Notes under the pieces: model-generated
Database searches by the model: none
The model's input: the letters and a program-made list of their open reading frames with translations, nothing else
What the model was told of the DNA's origin: nothing
Assembly: GCA_026182355.1 (NCBI GenBank)
Contig: JAPFBL010000238.1
Location: 62,001 to 126,000 of the forward strand
Source of the DNA: Hermatobates lingyangjiaoensis
Taxonomy: Eukaryota; Arthropoda; Insecta; Hemiptera; Hermatobatidae
DNA length: 64,000 nt
Direction of reading: 5' to 3'
Made by a program: the position numbers and the translations under genes
Shown here: piece after piece, positions 34,651 to 44,889 of the stretch
Position numbering within the stretch: position 1 is the first letter of the stretch
Layout: every line of letters starts with the position of its first letter

Positions 34651-35039
34651 TACTGTAATGAAATGCTATCTGATAGGAGGAAAGAACTCAAATCCAAGAG
34701 AATCTTCAAGAACTACTGTATTACATTATAATTTACAAACTCTTTGTCCTAGTACTGAATTATGGAGTAAAATGAGATTTAATGCATCCGTTACCCTCCT
34801 TTCTAACTCAAATATATGTAAATCTCCTGTCAATTTCATTTTGGCAGAAAAAGAAGCCATTATTGTTATATTTTTATTTCACAACAGCAACGTAAATGTA
34901 ACATTACCAGTGACAATGATGAAAGAAATATATACATTTGCACATGGAGGCAGGAGGGAAGAAATAATCCAGTAATTACACTTCCTGGCGTGAAAAATAA
35001 GTTATGAAAATTAGATTAAGTTTATGTCACTAGAATAAT

Positions 35040-35640
35040 TCACACTAATAAGTCTCTTGGCCACTTTCTCTTCAGGCGCCTTTGGGGATTTCCTGGGATA
35101 TTTGTTGAGATGTTTAGAACTAAGGGATTATTATTGCTAAAAAGATTTTTGTGGAAGACTTTGTAGCGAGATATTGCTACTTGATGAACTCAAGAGCAAT
35201 ATCCTGAAATGTATATGAGCAAAATCCTGAAATGGATATGAGCAATATCCTGAAAAGAATATGAGCAATATTGATGAAAGTATGAGCATTCTTGTTGAAA
35301 GTATGAGCATTCTTGTTGAAATCCTGAGGTGTGAATAGATTGTTTGATTTTGTATGTAGAAAGGACAATAGAGAATTTTTTTTTTAGATTTGTTGATTGA
35401 CTGTATCCTGTGGGGGTTGCTAGATTTTGTTGCTCCCCATATCTCAATACTGTAAGTCCAAATAGGCATAATCATAGATTTGTATAGTAGTAGTTTATTG
35501 ACAGTTGTTAATTTTGAACGATTATCAAGTAAGTGAATTAAAAGTCTATAGCGTCTGTTTAGTTCTGTTCTTTTCATTTTTATATGGGGAGCCCAAGTAA
35601 GACGTCTGTCAAAGTGCAGACCTAAGTACTGTCATATTAA
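35040..35640 (-). pseudogene. Jockey-like non-LTR retrotransposon, C-terminal RT fragment
   Basis: On the minus strand, QYLGLHFDRRLTWAPHIK leads into TELNRRYRLLIHLLDNRSKL and LYKSMIMPIWTYSIEIWGAT KSSN, the standard thumb region of Jockey-type reverse transcriptases, then NQTIYSHLRIST. A 30-codon block after that is made of internal tandem repeats (STRMLIL twice, then FQDIAHIHF-like units). The normal end (NIPGNPQRRLKRKWPRDLL) follows in another frame. An A-run at the 35640 side marks the limit of similarity. Confidence 0.8.
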
Positions 35641-36589
35641 AAAAAAAAAAACAATGCATGAAATACTTTATTAAACAAATTAAAAAAAAATTCATAATTA
35701 AAGTTATTGATATTCACTACTGGAAGAGAAATGACTAATTTTTTTTAAAGTTAGGAATTGTGTGCAAGATTCCTAGAGGTTTTTTTTTTTAATAAAATTT
35801 AATGGATTTCTTTGTAAGGGCGTCAAGAGTTTGCTAAAATAGAATTCAGTTAGGACGAAGACAGAAGAAGGTGAGCAAAGTGGATTCCATTATTAGTTTT
35901 GTCGCCCCATCTTGACGGCATACCATCTCAACGCTAATTTATTCATCTTCACCACAATTCATTTCTACTCAAAAATTAATTTCAATTATCAAAATAAATA
36001 AAAAAAAAAAACTTGTTCCAACCACTTGTGTGGTTGAAATTAAAATAGCATCACTTGAGATTCTTTGGTCAATTGCCAACTTTTAATGTAATGAAAAGAA
36101 TCCTAACCTTTCAATAAAGACAGATTGCTGATATTTACATCAAATTTAATTTTCGTCAAAAGTACATACTTAAGACTATAACAAGACATCACAATAAACT
36201 CGCGAAATAACAATCAATATTAAATAACAATAACCACAATAAGAAATGGGAAAAAAAGATTATAAAAGAAGATTATACAATTATAAAAGATTATTATTAT
36301 TATATTATTAAAATATAATAATATAAACGAAGACATGCCAGTCTGTCAATCCTCACAAAAATAAACAAATCATACAAATATATCAGGTCATTCATTTCCA
36401 AGATGAATTTTCAGCTTTTATAGTTATTTTGCCCTTTACTACAATCGGAATGTTATAAAACTTTTTTTTAATTGCTAACTTTAGGGAAAGTTTTTTTGAC
36501 AAAATCTCATTGTTCTATAGCAAAAAAAAAAAATTTCTTTAAACATAAAATGTACTATAATGCTACTTTTTGTAAATGTAATTTAATTC

Positions 36590-36900
36590 TAACGTAATGC
36601 AATCACTTGTTATGTGGTATTTACTCATTGTAGGGTAAAAAGCTAATGAAACTTTAATATATGAAAGATGAAACTTTATAAATATGAAATAAAATATGAA
36701 ACTTTATAAAAAATAAAATATTTTATTCTTATTTTGTACTATATTTACTGTATACTATAGATAACTCTCTGGTGTCATTCTATTTTTTAGTTAATGCCTC
36801 AGGAAGAACACTACGTGTTCCAAACGCGTTGTTTATACCATTAAATGTTTATATGTGAAGACCATTTCATTAACTTTTTACCCTAAAATGAATTAAAAAA
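36590..36900. mobile_element. PLE terminal repeat, family A, deleted inverted pair
   Basis: The right arm is complete (CCTCAGGAAGAACACTACGT then GTTCCAAACGCGTTG). The left arm keeps only its outer flank (ACTCATTGTAGGGTAAAAAG) before a run of GAAACTTTATA repeats. Confidence 0.65.
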
Positions 36901-36959
36901 AATACCTCTCATTCCACAAATAATGCTCTATTTTTAGGTACAATTTTATTCTGATTCGT

Positions 36960-37060
36960 AAGACTGTAACAAGCGGTCTTCGTCAGAGTCAAAACCGAAG
37001 GTTGAAAGATCTTAGTCTTTTTTTTTCCACCATTTCTTATTGTGGTTTAAACATTGTTAC
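36960..37060. mobile_element. PLE terminal repeat, family B, collapsed inverted pair
   Basis: GTAACAAGCGGTCTTCGTCA GAGTC (minus sense) is followed at once by GGTTGAAAGATCTTAGTC in plus sense. A further outer fragment is at 36180-36250. Confidence 0.55.
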
Positions 37061-37198
37061 TTAAAACTATATATAATAAATGTCTTGTATTCATGAAATA
37101 AAAATAATGATGAATATTTTGGTTTTCCAAACTGTTAGCTGGTGACATTAGCACCTCGGGGTAAATAAAATATACCAAATATTTAGCACTTAAATATT

Positions 37199-37365
37199 AA
37201 TAAAATTTTGACCACTTCTACTTATGGGTTTATGTAGATATAAACATTATTTGGTTTCATGATTCACTAGAAATATAGAAAAATAATACTCACAAAAAAA
37301 AATTTAGAAAAATGTTTTTCACGGAACCCCTAAGTTCCATGGAACCCACTTTGGGAACCTCTATA
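37199..37365. mobile_element. hAT-like element fragment (family of 4588-5272)
   Basis: TTTTGACCACTTCTACTTAT then ACATTATTTGGTTTCATGAT and the end GGGAACCTCTA match 5064-5272 closely. The left part of the element is missing or unrecognisable. Confidence 0.7.
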
Positions 37366-37769
37366 CCATACCACACTATTACTACTATTACTATTGTAGT
37401 TTTGGAGGTAATGTGGTACTCTTGGAGGAACTGTGAAGAACTTATTGAAATCTCTATTGAAAATTCTCCTCGGTGATAGAATTTCAGTCGATACAGATTA
37501 GACCAAAACATCAAGGCAACAAAAAAAGAAAGGAAGTTTTCAGTATGACTCTTGAATATTAGCTATGAAAGAAAATTAACTGGAGAGATCTTAATCTTGC
37601 TTTTGATAACTTAGAAGTACTTGAAAAGTCAACAGCTCTCTGGTGGATGGTATATTCAACAATACTTTTATGAAAGAGAGAAGCAACAGAGCAATCCTTT
37701 CGCCAAACAACTCTGATTCCTTCCTGATCAATAGTTTGAACTTCCAGTCCACTGGTGAATCATTTATAG

Positions 37770-39090
37770 AATTAGGATTTGTCGGTTTTTAAAAACCAGT
37801 TTTTTTTTGGAGAAAATTATGAAATTCGGAAACCGTTTTTTGTTAGTAGAAAATATTGGTTTTCAATGTATGAATAACACTTTAAAAAAAAAAAATTGAA
37901 AATGACAAATGTAGCAAAATGTACCAGATTGATGAAAACACTGTTGCAAGTTTTGGTTTTTGGAATCATATCGGTCCGATTTAATAATATGGTTTTTATA
38001 AATATAATATGGTTATAAAATAATATTAATATTAAACATATCAGTTCTTGTTGAAGATGGGTGACACCCGAAACCGGCCCGAGAGCTTCAGCAGCAGTGT
38101 ACGAGGTAAGACGGTATATTATATGTTTAATATTAATAAAAATAACCTCTGTGGTAATGACGAAATGCATGAATATAAAATAATATGGTTATTATAAAAA
38201 TATGAAAATATATTGTTTTTATTTATTCGAACCCTTTGCAAAATAACTCGTTTCACTATTATAAAAATATTTACATCCTTTATATGTGAAAATTAAGCAT
38301 AAACAACGAATAATTGTTTTTAAAGTTATTTAATCCTGGTCAACTATTATTTCATTGTTCTACTAAATTGCATATAAAAAATTACTATCAATAAAATTGA
38401 ACACTAAATAATTTCAGTCAAAAACTGCTTTTAATCACTCTAAATTTTCTGTTAAAATTTTTTGTTCGAATTACAGAATATTCGAGCAAAAAAATTTTTT
38501 TTATAAAAATTCGAAACCGGCTAAAACCGGTTTTCTGTAAAAATTACTATTCGAAAACCGGTTTTCTAAAATGTCGGTTTTTGTATAAACCAGTGTTTCT
38601 TAAACTTTTTTACTTCAGGGCGCACCTATGAAATCAAACCAAATCTTTGGGGTGCATCACTGATTTTAATATAGAAAATTTAATCCTGAGATTTGATAAC
38701 AGGAAAATGATTGGAAATTAAAATGTATAGTTTTTTTTTTAAGTAAAAGAAAGAAAGAGAAAGAAAGAGGCAGAGAGAGTGACAGGGAGGGCTAGTAAAA
38801 ATGATTTAAAGGCAAAGAGGAAGTATGATCAATTGATGCTTAAAGATTAAAGAAATTTACCTTCCAGTTCAAATTATGAAGTGGCCGAGACTTGACTCAG
38901 ACTTGAAAACCACATACTTGGCGTTTTCTCAAATAAATTAAAATGATGGAAAAACTAAAATATAAATCTGTTATACTTATAAACTTAATCTTCCATTATC
39001 TTGGGGCGCACCTGGCTACCTTCCAGGGCGCACCAATACGCCCAGGCGCGCCGTTTGAGAAGCACTGGTATAAACCCTATATAGAATAGA
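37770..39090. mobile_element. AACCGG-ended MITE carrying two nested insertions
   Basis: GTCGGTTTTTAAAAACCAG near 37779 and repeated AAAACCGGTTTTCTnnAA up to 38580 look like the subterminal parts of one AT-rich element. Inside lie a family-K PLE piece (38030-38170: GTTGAAGATGGGTGACACCC then GAAACCGGCCCGAG) and, at its right end, a hAT MITE (38591-39067). Its outer limits are uncertain. Confidence 0.45.
38591..39067. mobile_element. hAT-like MITE with perfect 8-bp TSD
   Basis: Ends CAGTGTTTCTTAAAC and GTTTGAGAAGCACTG are inverted copies with few mismatches, flanked by GTATAAAC on both sides. GGGCGCACC occurs at both subterminal regions. It contains a short GA-rich tract and no transposase. Confidence 0.88.
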
Positions 39091-39369
39091 TAATGTTTTC
39101 AAGACGATCCTGATAAAAATCAGGATAAAAAAAATATGCGCTTGATTTCTTGACTATATGATACCATGAGTAATGCGTCTATACAAATTGCGCTTCAAAC
39201 CGGTTCAGGCGCAAAAGAAAACAGAAAGAGGCGAATTGATTACGACAATATTGTCTGTTGAGGTGTGCATCCCTGAAAAAGCAAAGGACTCGTATATTAA
39301 TTTTTTCCTGCAATAACGAATCCTCATTATTACTCAGTGACAGTGACAGTAAATACTAAATTGATTTAT

Positions 39370-39490
39370 TCTGAGGTAAAATGGATAAACAAACAAATGT
39401 CTCCACACAAATGAAGTTTTTTTCAACAACAACAACAACACGCGTTTCGAACACTTTGTGTTCATCATCAGGAAGACACCAAGGATTACT
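39370..39490 (-). mobile_element. PLE terminal repeat, family A variant
   Basis: Minus sense: CTGATGATGAACACAAAGTG then TTCGAAACGCGTGTTG, with (GTT)n expansion and the CATTTGTGTGGAGACATTTG outer flank. Confidence 0.7.
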
Positions 39491-39889
39491 TGGTAAATTA
39501 ATTTACTAGTTCATTCATTCTGTGAAAATTCCAAGGGCGTATAATACCAGTTGTATTATATTCGTACATATTCAGTAACACAATTTGTATCATCACAGTC
39601 GAGTGAATGCTGAACATGAACAAATAACAAACACGAATTTTTCACTTTTACAGTTTTTTTGGAATTGACCTTAGTTGAAGTCATTGAAAAATATATTTTG
39701 AATAAAAATAGTATATAATGATCAAGAGTTGTTAGATTTTCTTCAAAGTCTTTTGTTTTTTAAATAATTTTCTCAATGTTTGTTGCGAATGAGCTATATT
39801 TTCGGTCAATAGCAATTGTTAAAATTAATCCCTTTTAAAATCATAATTATAATCGTGAATGTTTACATCACGAGTTATTGTGACAATTT

Positions 39890-39894
<5 letters not shown>

Positions 39895-39926
<32 letters not shown>

Positions 39927-40503
39927 GATCAAACCACAATAAGAAAATGGGAAAACAAGTTTAAACCAGATGTTCTCTGCATCTAGTGTTTCAGTTGGGT
40001 TTTTGACTCTGACGAAGACCGCTTGTTACGGTTGAAAGATCTTAGTCTTGTTTTCCCATTTTTCTTATTGTGGTTTGATCATGGATTGTTATTTCACGTG
40101 TTTATGTGAAATATTTATATATATATATATATATTGATAAAAGTATCGACCGTGGAATAGAAACAAAACTAAAATTTATCGGGACTCTGTCAGTTCTTCA
40201 GTTTCAGCTGAAGCGATATATATATATCGCTCCGTTCTTCGACGTGAACGGAGATCTCTCTCACTTCGTCCTCTCTTCTAGTCTACTCCTGATGACGAAC
40301 AACAGTTCGAAATATTGAATTCTGTAAGTGTTCTTTTTATTCTTTTTTCTGTGTCGTGCTTTGTGTAATTTAAAGTTATATATATATATATACACTTTGA
40401 CAAATAGGAAAGAAACAGATAAAGTTACTACAGAAACTCACTTCGATACTTCGACATCCGTCGTCTTCAGGAAGAAGAGTACGAGAGAAGCAAACCGCAA
40501 CTC

Positions 40504-40549
<46 letters not shown>

Positions 40550-40560
40550 TCGTTTTTAGA
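39895..40560. mobile_element. Cluster of PLE terminal repeats, families B, H and E/F
   Basis: Family B (39960-40110, GACTCTGACGAAGACCGCTT), a short family H piece with TCGACCGTGGAATAGAAACA (40140-40205), family E (40245-40340, CTGATGACGAACAACAGTTC then GAAATATTGAATTCTGTAAG) and a minus-sense family F piece (40440-40500) are strung together, each separated by a TA tract. The 40500-40550 tract is about 48 bases. Confidence 0.65.
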
Positions 40561-40712
40561 TCAAAATGAAACCGAATAAAAAATAATGAGGTCCATGAAG
40601 ATTGACAACTGAGACTTTATTCAAAAAAGGACCCTGATCAAAATCAGAACAACGTAGTTAGTTCCTACAAAAAAAGTTATATAAGATTCATATGTATCTA
40701 AATGTTTCCAGT

Positions 40713-40718
40713 TTTATT
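40713..40718 (-). terminator. Candidate poly(A) signal of the coiled-coil gene
   Basis: The minus strand carries AATAAA here, about 245 bases past the predicted stop. Another copy lies at 40616-40621. Either could end the transcript; the hexamer is common in such AT-rich DNA. Confidence 0.35.
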
Positions 40719-40962
40719 TCTGTAGCGGACAGACAGACAACCTTTGTATTTTATATATACAGATGTAAGTGTTGGTTATAAAGACTTAATGCAAAACGTT
40801 GCCTATTAGATAACACTATATATGTAGACAATAATAGTTAAAACCAAGAAACAAAGAGCAGTTATGAATTCTTTTATATGCGAAAACAGCTTGGTTGATT
40901 TAGCTGATGCAAGCTTCACCATCTTGCAATTCACTATATTCAATGTTTGCCCAAAACCATTT

Positions 40963-41040
40963 CTATTTAGAAGTATCGCAGATTCCTTTTGAACATTGAG
41001 CAGAAGTGCTAACCTTTCGACCTGGACATGTATCTTCATC
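40963..41040 (-). CDS. Coiled-coil protein gene, terminal coding exon
   Basis: After acceptor TTGTTTCATCCAG|GATGAA, phase 0 reads DEDTCPGRKVSTSAQCSKGI then CDTSK and stops at TAG (40965-40963). The phase matches the preceding exon. Three cysteines in 25 residues echo the cysteine-bearing exon upstream. An overlapping longer frame on the same strand (40806-41084) is out of phase and lacks coding character. The call rests on one splice site plus the phase, so confidence is lower than for the internal exons. Confidence 0.65.
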   Translation of the reverse strand, partial: DEDTCPGRKVSTSAQCSKGICDTSK

Positions 41041-41099
41041 CTGGATGAAACAATGTAGCAAGTAATTGTTATTATAAATATCAATACTATTTATTAACT

Positions 41100-42500
41100 T
41101 CAAATATTACACACACACACACATACAAAGTAATAAAAGAAATTCGTTTTTATGCCAAAATAAAGCTGAATACATCAGATCCAAGAAGATTGACAACTGA
41201 GGCTATATTCATTTTGAATTATATCATTCTTCAGCTCTTGTATCAACTATACTTTATTGTTTATTGTATTTTTTCAGTCACTATTTTTTTATCGTAGAAG
41301 AAAATTTTGCATTTTTTTTACAATGGCATAAACTATAAAGAATTTCAGGTTTTCACAAAAGGAAAGATCAAAATTAATTAGTTTTAAAATTTAAAAGAAA
41401 AGATTGGTGCAAAATTTAATAGTTTTGATTTACGACTGAATACATAAAAATTTGCTCTAATATTAAAAACATAATTTTTAAAAACTTTCACCATAGCTTG
41501 TGAAAAATTTTCTTATTTTAAATATAGTGTTTATAGATAATGGTTAACCTCCAAAGATCTAATAGCTTATATTTTGGTTTCCTCTAGTAATGAAGTGATT
41601 TCTTTGTCCACTTTGTCAATATATATTGTTGACTGTAACTTTCAGAAAACAAGCAAAGTCCTAAGATCTTTCCTGGAAGGTTGTTATCAAAAAAGTGATA
41701 AAAAAAAAAAAATAGGAATAAATAAAAAAAGGCGGCACGCATAGATGGAAGGCATCCTAACACTCCGGGAAAGGCCCTCGTCATTTACATAGTTTTTTTT
41801 AGGGACGGTATGGAATAAGCTTTGGTTTTACCAACTACCCATGGAGAAACTCTAGTCAGGTGGTGTGTTACGAACTTAAAATATTCTCGTGAGTTCAGCA
41901 ACCATATTAATCAACTAGTTCTCCTTCTAGTGTTTAAATATACTTGCAAGGCAAATATTGCAGAGTAAGATGTTACAGTCGTTATTTCAACAAACTTTTT
42001 TTTAATAAATTCGATATACAAAATGAAGTATACAGTAGCATAGTAAGAAGAAGATCGGAAGTTCCACCCTGCGGCACGTGCTAGGGGTCAGCATTTTGAG
42101 AGGGTAAAAATAAAAAAAAAATATAAAGCTAACAAAAAATCTGAAATTCTATACCATAATGAGTTTTTAAGGATATATTGATTTTATTTTTTACATGTGT
42201 AATACGGATTTTTCAACTGTAATATTTGCAAAGTAAAAATAAATTTATTTCAAATTTTTCAAAACTATTTTTTTTTAATGGGATTCAAAGTTTATTATAT
42301 TTCTTTACGTAGCCAGTGAATTTAATTTAACAATTTTTTTTTATGATGTTAATTATATGTTTTTGTTATGAAAAACCTTCAGTTTTCTTTGATGACAACA
42401 ATATATGTCTGTGAGTACTGGGATTAATACTCGGAAAATAAATATTTTCAGGACTACCTGGAATTTTGAAGATTAACGGATTATCAGATGCCGGCGAAGG
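41100..42500. other. Intronic or repeat-derived AT-rich sequence, no feature
   Basis: Within the last intron and beyond the coiled-coil gene's terminal exon acceptor. I see a short CA run (41111) and nothing else that I can support. Confidence 0.4.
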
Positions 42501-42539
42501 GAGGGATTAGTTGATACGCCACTGGAAGTGTGTTAATAA

Positions 42540-42855
42540 ATATGAAAAAAGCGGGGTATATAAATTAAAATGTAATGATTGTAACCAAATATATATTGGA
42601 CAGACAGGAAGAACCCTAAAAATAAGATTTAAAGAACATCTTAAGGACTATTTAAATAATACAAATAAATCAAATTTTGCAAACCACCTGACTGAACACG
42701 GACATACATACACCTGACAGTTTAGAAAACAGACAGGACAGAAAGGACAGAGACTCAACATAACTGAACAGATAGAAATATATAAACATAAAAATGCGGT
42801 AACTTAATAAATGAACAAATAAATTAACAATCCGATATTTTATGTAAATCACTAA
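42540..42855 (+). pseudogene. PLE GIY-YIG endonuclease remnant, second lineage
   Basis: The plus strand reads YEKSGVYKLKCNDCNQIYIG then QTGRTLKIRFKEHLKDYLNN then FANHLTEHGHTYT and a stop. All the family hallmarks are present: GVY, C-x2-C, YIG, the catalytic Arg in GRTLKIRF, and a following His-rich segment. After the stop the same frame reads LNITEQIEIYKHKN and, after more stops, INNPIFYVNH, the decayed C-terminus. It is clearly different in sequence from the copy at 31157-32032. Downstream at 43000-43145 are family-K terminal sequences. It lies inside the last-but-one intron of the coiled-coil gene, in antisense orientation. Confidence 0.85.
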
Positions 42856-42999
42856 TAAAAATAAAAAGATGACTGGACAGACAGTATGACGAAGTTAAAA
42901 AATATAAAAAAAAACTCAAACTAGATAATAGCTAAAAGCTAAAAATCAAAATTATAATATCAGGATAGCAGTGAACTTGACAGATAACCAACTCCCTAT

Positions 43000-43150
43000 A
43001 TAACAGCTCGGTAGGTTTGTTGCGATCGAAGATGGATAACGTCCGAAAGCGCTCCAACGACTCCCAGGATCATCTTACGAGGTATGACGGTTTGCTATAT
43101 TAATAATATAAATCATACTAACCTCAGTGGTATTAACAATATGCATGTAT
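43000..43150 (+). mobile_element. PLE terminal repeat, family K
   Basis: CGAAGATGGATAACGTCCGA AAGCGCTCCAACGAC, then AGGATCATCTTACGAGGTAT GACGG and CTCAGTGGTATTAACAATAT. Its position downstream of the GIY-YIG remnant assigns family K to that PLE lineage. Confidence 0.65.
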
Positions 43151-43221
43151 TTAGTTTATTGATTTTAGTTTTGTGTAGATATCAGTAATAAAGTTGGAAT
43201 AGTTAATAGGAGTGGTCTTAC

Positions 43222-43374
43222 TTGTTTTGCCAGGATTTCTGCCAGTTTGCAAGATCCACCGGATGAAGATTGCGCCTGCTGCTGCAAAGTTGCTGATCTC
43301 ATTCTTTCTTGTTGCAATAAGTCCATTAGCTTTCTCTCATTTTCCAAGGCATGCTCTAGTCGCAGTGACATACA
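43222..43374 (-). CDS. Coiled-coil protein gene, 153-bp exon
   Basis: The exon has 51 codons, phase 0 at both ends, with acceptor ATTTATTACAG|TGTATG and donor AAACAA|GTAAGA. It encodes a helical stretch (MSLRLEHALENERKLMDLLQ onward to a Gln-rich QQQAQ) followed by SSSGGSCKLAEILAKQ. Upstream in-frame codons (MNCMNLLQ) are intronic. It is separated from the preceding exon by an intron holding a homogeneous 195-bp minisatellite. Confidence 0.88.
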
Positions 43375-43679
43375 CTGTAATAAATTCATGCAATTCAAAT
43401 ATTAATACAAACCAACATTAACTTACACATAACTATCAATTAATCGAACAAAATTGATCAAATACTTTAAATATTTTTTCTGAATTAATAAATTGGAAAT
43501 TTTAAAATAGACATAGAAAATATTTAAAAGTGATATTTTAAATAAGTCTGTAAATCTACAATCATACAGAATTTAATGGGGAATATAGATAGGTAGGTCG
43601 AGGACGAACTATGAATAAAGATGGAAAGATACATCCAGTATTAGAGAGAAAGGTCAACAGATGGAAACGAGAGAAAAAG

Positions 43680-43687
43680 AAAATAGA

Positions 43688-43744
<57 letters not shown>

Positions 43745-44880
43745 GAGAAAGTGAATTAGGTGGAGAGAATGTATGTGTTTGAAAGAGACAGTGAATGAGA
43801 ACTAACTACAAGGAGAAAATGAAAAGAAAGAGAACGTTAAATAGTGTGAAAGGGAGAGAATGTAAGTGAAATTGAAAGGAAATAAAAAGTGTATAGTGTG
43901 TGTATATAAGAGAGAGGGAGAGAGAGAGAGTGAGAGATAGGAGAAAGTAAATTAGGTGGAGAGATTGTGTGTGTTTGAAAGAGACAGTGAATGAGAACTA
44001 ACTACAAGGAGAAAATGAAAAGAAAGAGAACGTGAAATAGTGTGAAAGGGAGAAATGTAAGTGAAATTGAAAGGAAATAAAAAGTGTATAGTGTGTGTAT
44101 ATAAGAGAGAGGGAGAGAGAGAGAGTGAGAGATAGGAGAAAGTAAATTAGGTGGAGAGATTGTGTGTGTTTGAAAGAGACAGTGAATGAGAACTAACTAC
44201 AAGGAGAAAATGAAAAGAAAGAGAACGTGAAATAGTGTGAAAGGGAGAGAATGTAAGTGAAATTGAAAGGAAATAAAAAGTGTATGTATATAAGAGAGAG
44301 GGAGAGAGAGAGAGTGAGAGATAGGAGAAAGTAAATTAGGTGGAGAGATTGTGATGTGTTGAAAGAGACAGTGAATGAGAACTAACTACAAGGAGAAAAT
44401 GAAAAGAAAGAGAACGTGAAATAGTGTGAAAGGAGAGAATGTAAGTGAAATTGAAAGGAAATAAAAAGTGTATAGTGTGTGTTATATAAGAGAGAGGGAG
44501 AGAGAGAGAGTGAGAGATAGGAGAAAGTAAATTAGGTGGAGAGATTGTGTGTGTTTGAAAGAGACAGTGAATGAGAACTAACTACAAGGAGAAAATGAAA
44601 AGAAAGAGAACGTGAAATAGTGTGAAAGGGAGAGAATGTAAGTGAAATTGAAAGGAAATAAAAAGTGTATAGTGTGTGTATATAAGAGAGAGGGAGAGAG
44701 AGAGAGTGAGAGATAGGAGAAAGTAAATTAGGTGGAGAGATTGTGTGTGTTTGAAAGAGACAGTGAATGAGAACTAACTACAAGGAGAAAATGAAAAGAA
44801 AGAGAACGTGAAATAGTGTGAAAGGGAGAGAATGTAAGTGAAATTGAAAGGAAATAAAAAGTGTGTGAGAGTGTGTGTAT
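43680..44880 (+). repeat. 195-bp GA-rich minisatellite, about 6 copies
   Basis: The landmark ATAGGAGAAAGT occurs at 43741, 43937, 44132, 44321, 44517 and 44713, spacing 189-196. Each unit includes AGAGACAGTGAATGAGAACT, ACTACAAGGAGAAAATGAAA and GTGAAATTGAAAGGAAATAA. Copies are nearly identical apart from small indels. Antisense Ser/Phe/Leu-rich frames across it are artefacts. It lies in an intron of the coiled-coil gene. Confidence 0.95.
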
Positions 44881-44889
44881 ATTGGAGGA

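Noticed and set aside
34598..34975. A 125-codon plus-strand frame after the mariner
   Set aside because: It starts inside the mariner end and has no recognisable motif or codon bias; chance openness is likely.
35177..35447. Two additional overlapping minus-strand frames
   Set aside because: Alternate frames of the tandem-repeated Jockey tail; only the frame with LYKSMIMPIWTYSIEIWGAT is homologous to reverse transcriptase.
40806..41084. A 92-codon minus-strand frame overlapping the terminal exon
   Set aside because: It is out of phase with the preceding exon; the phase-0 frame gives a compact terminal peptide with a nearby stop and poly(A) signals.
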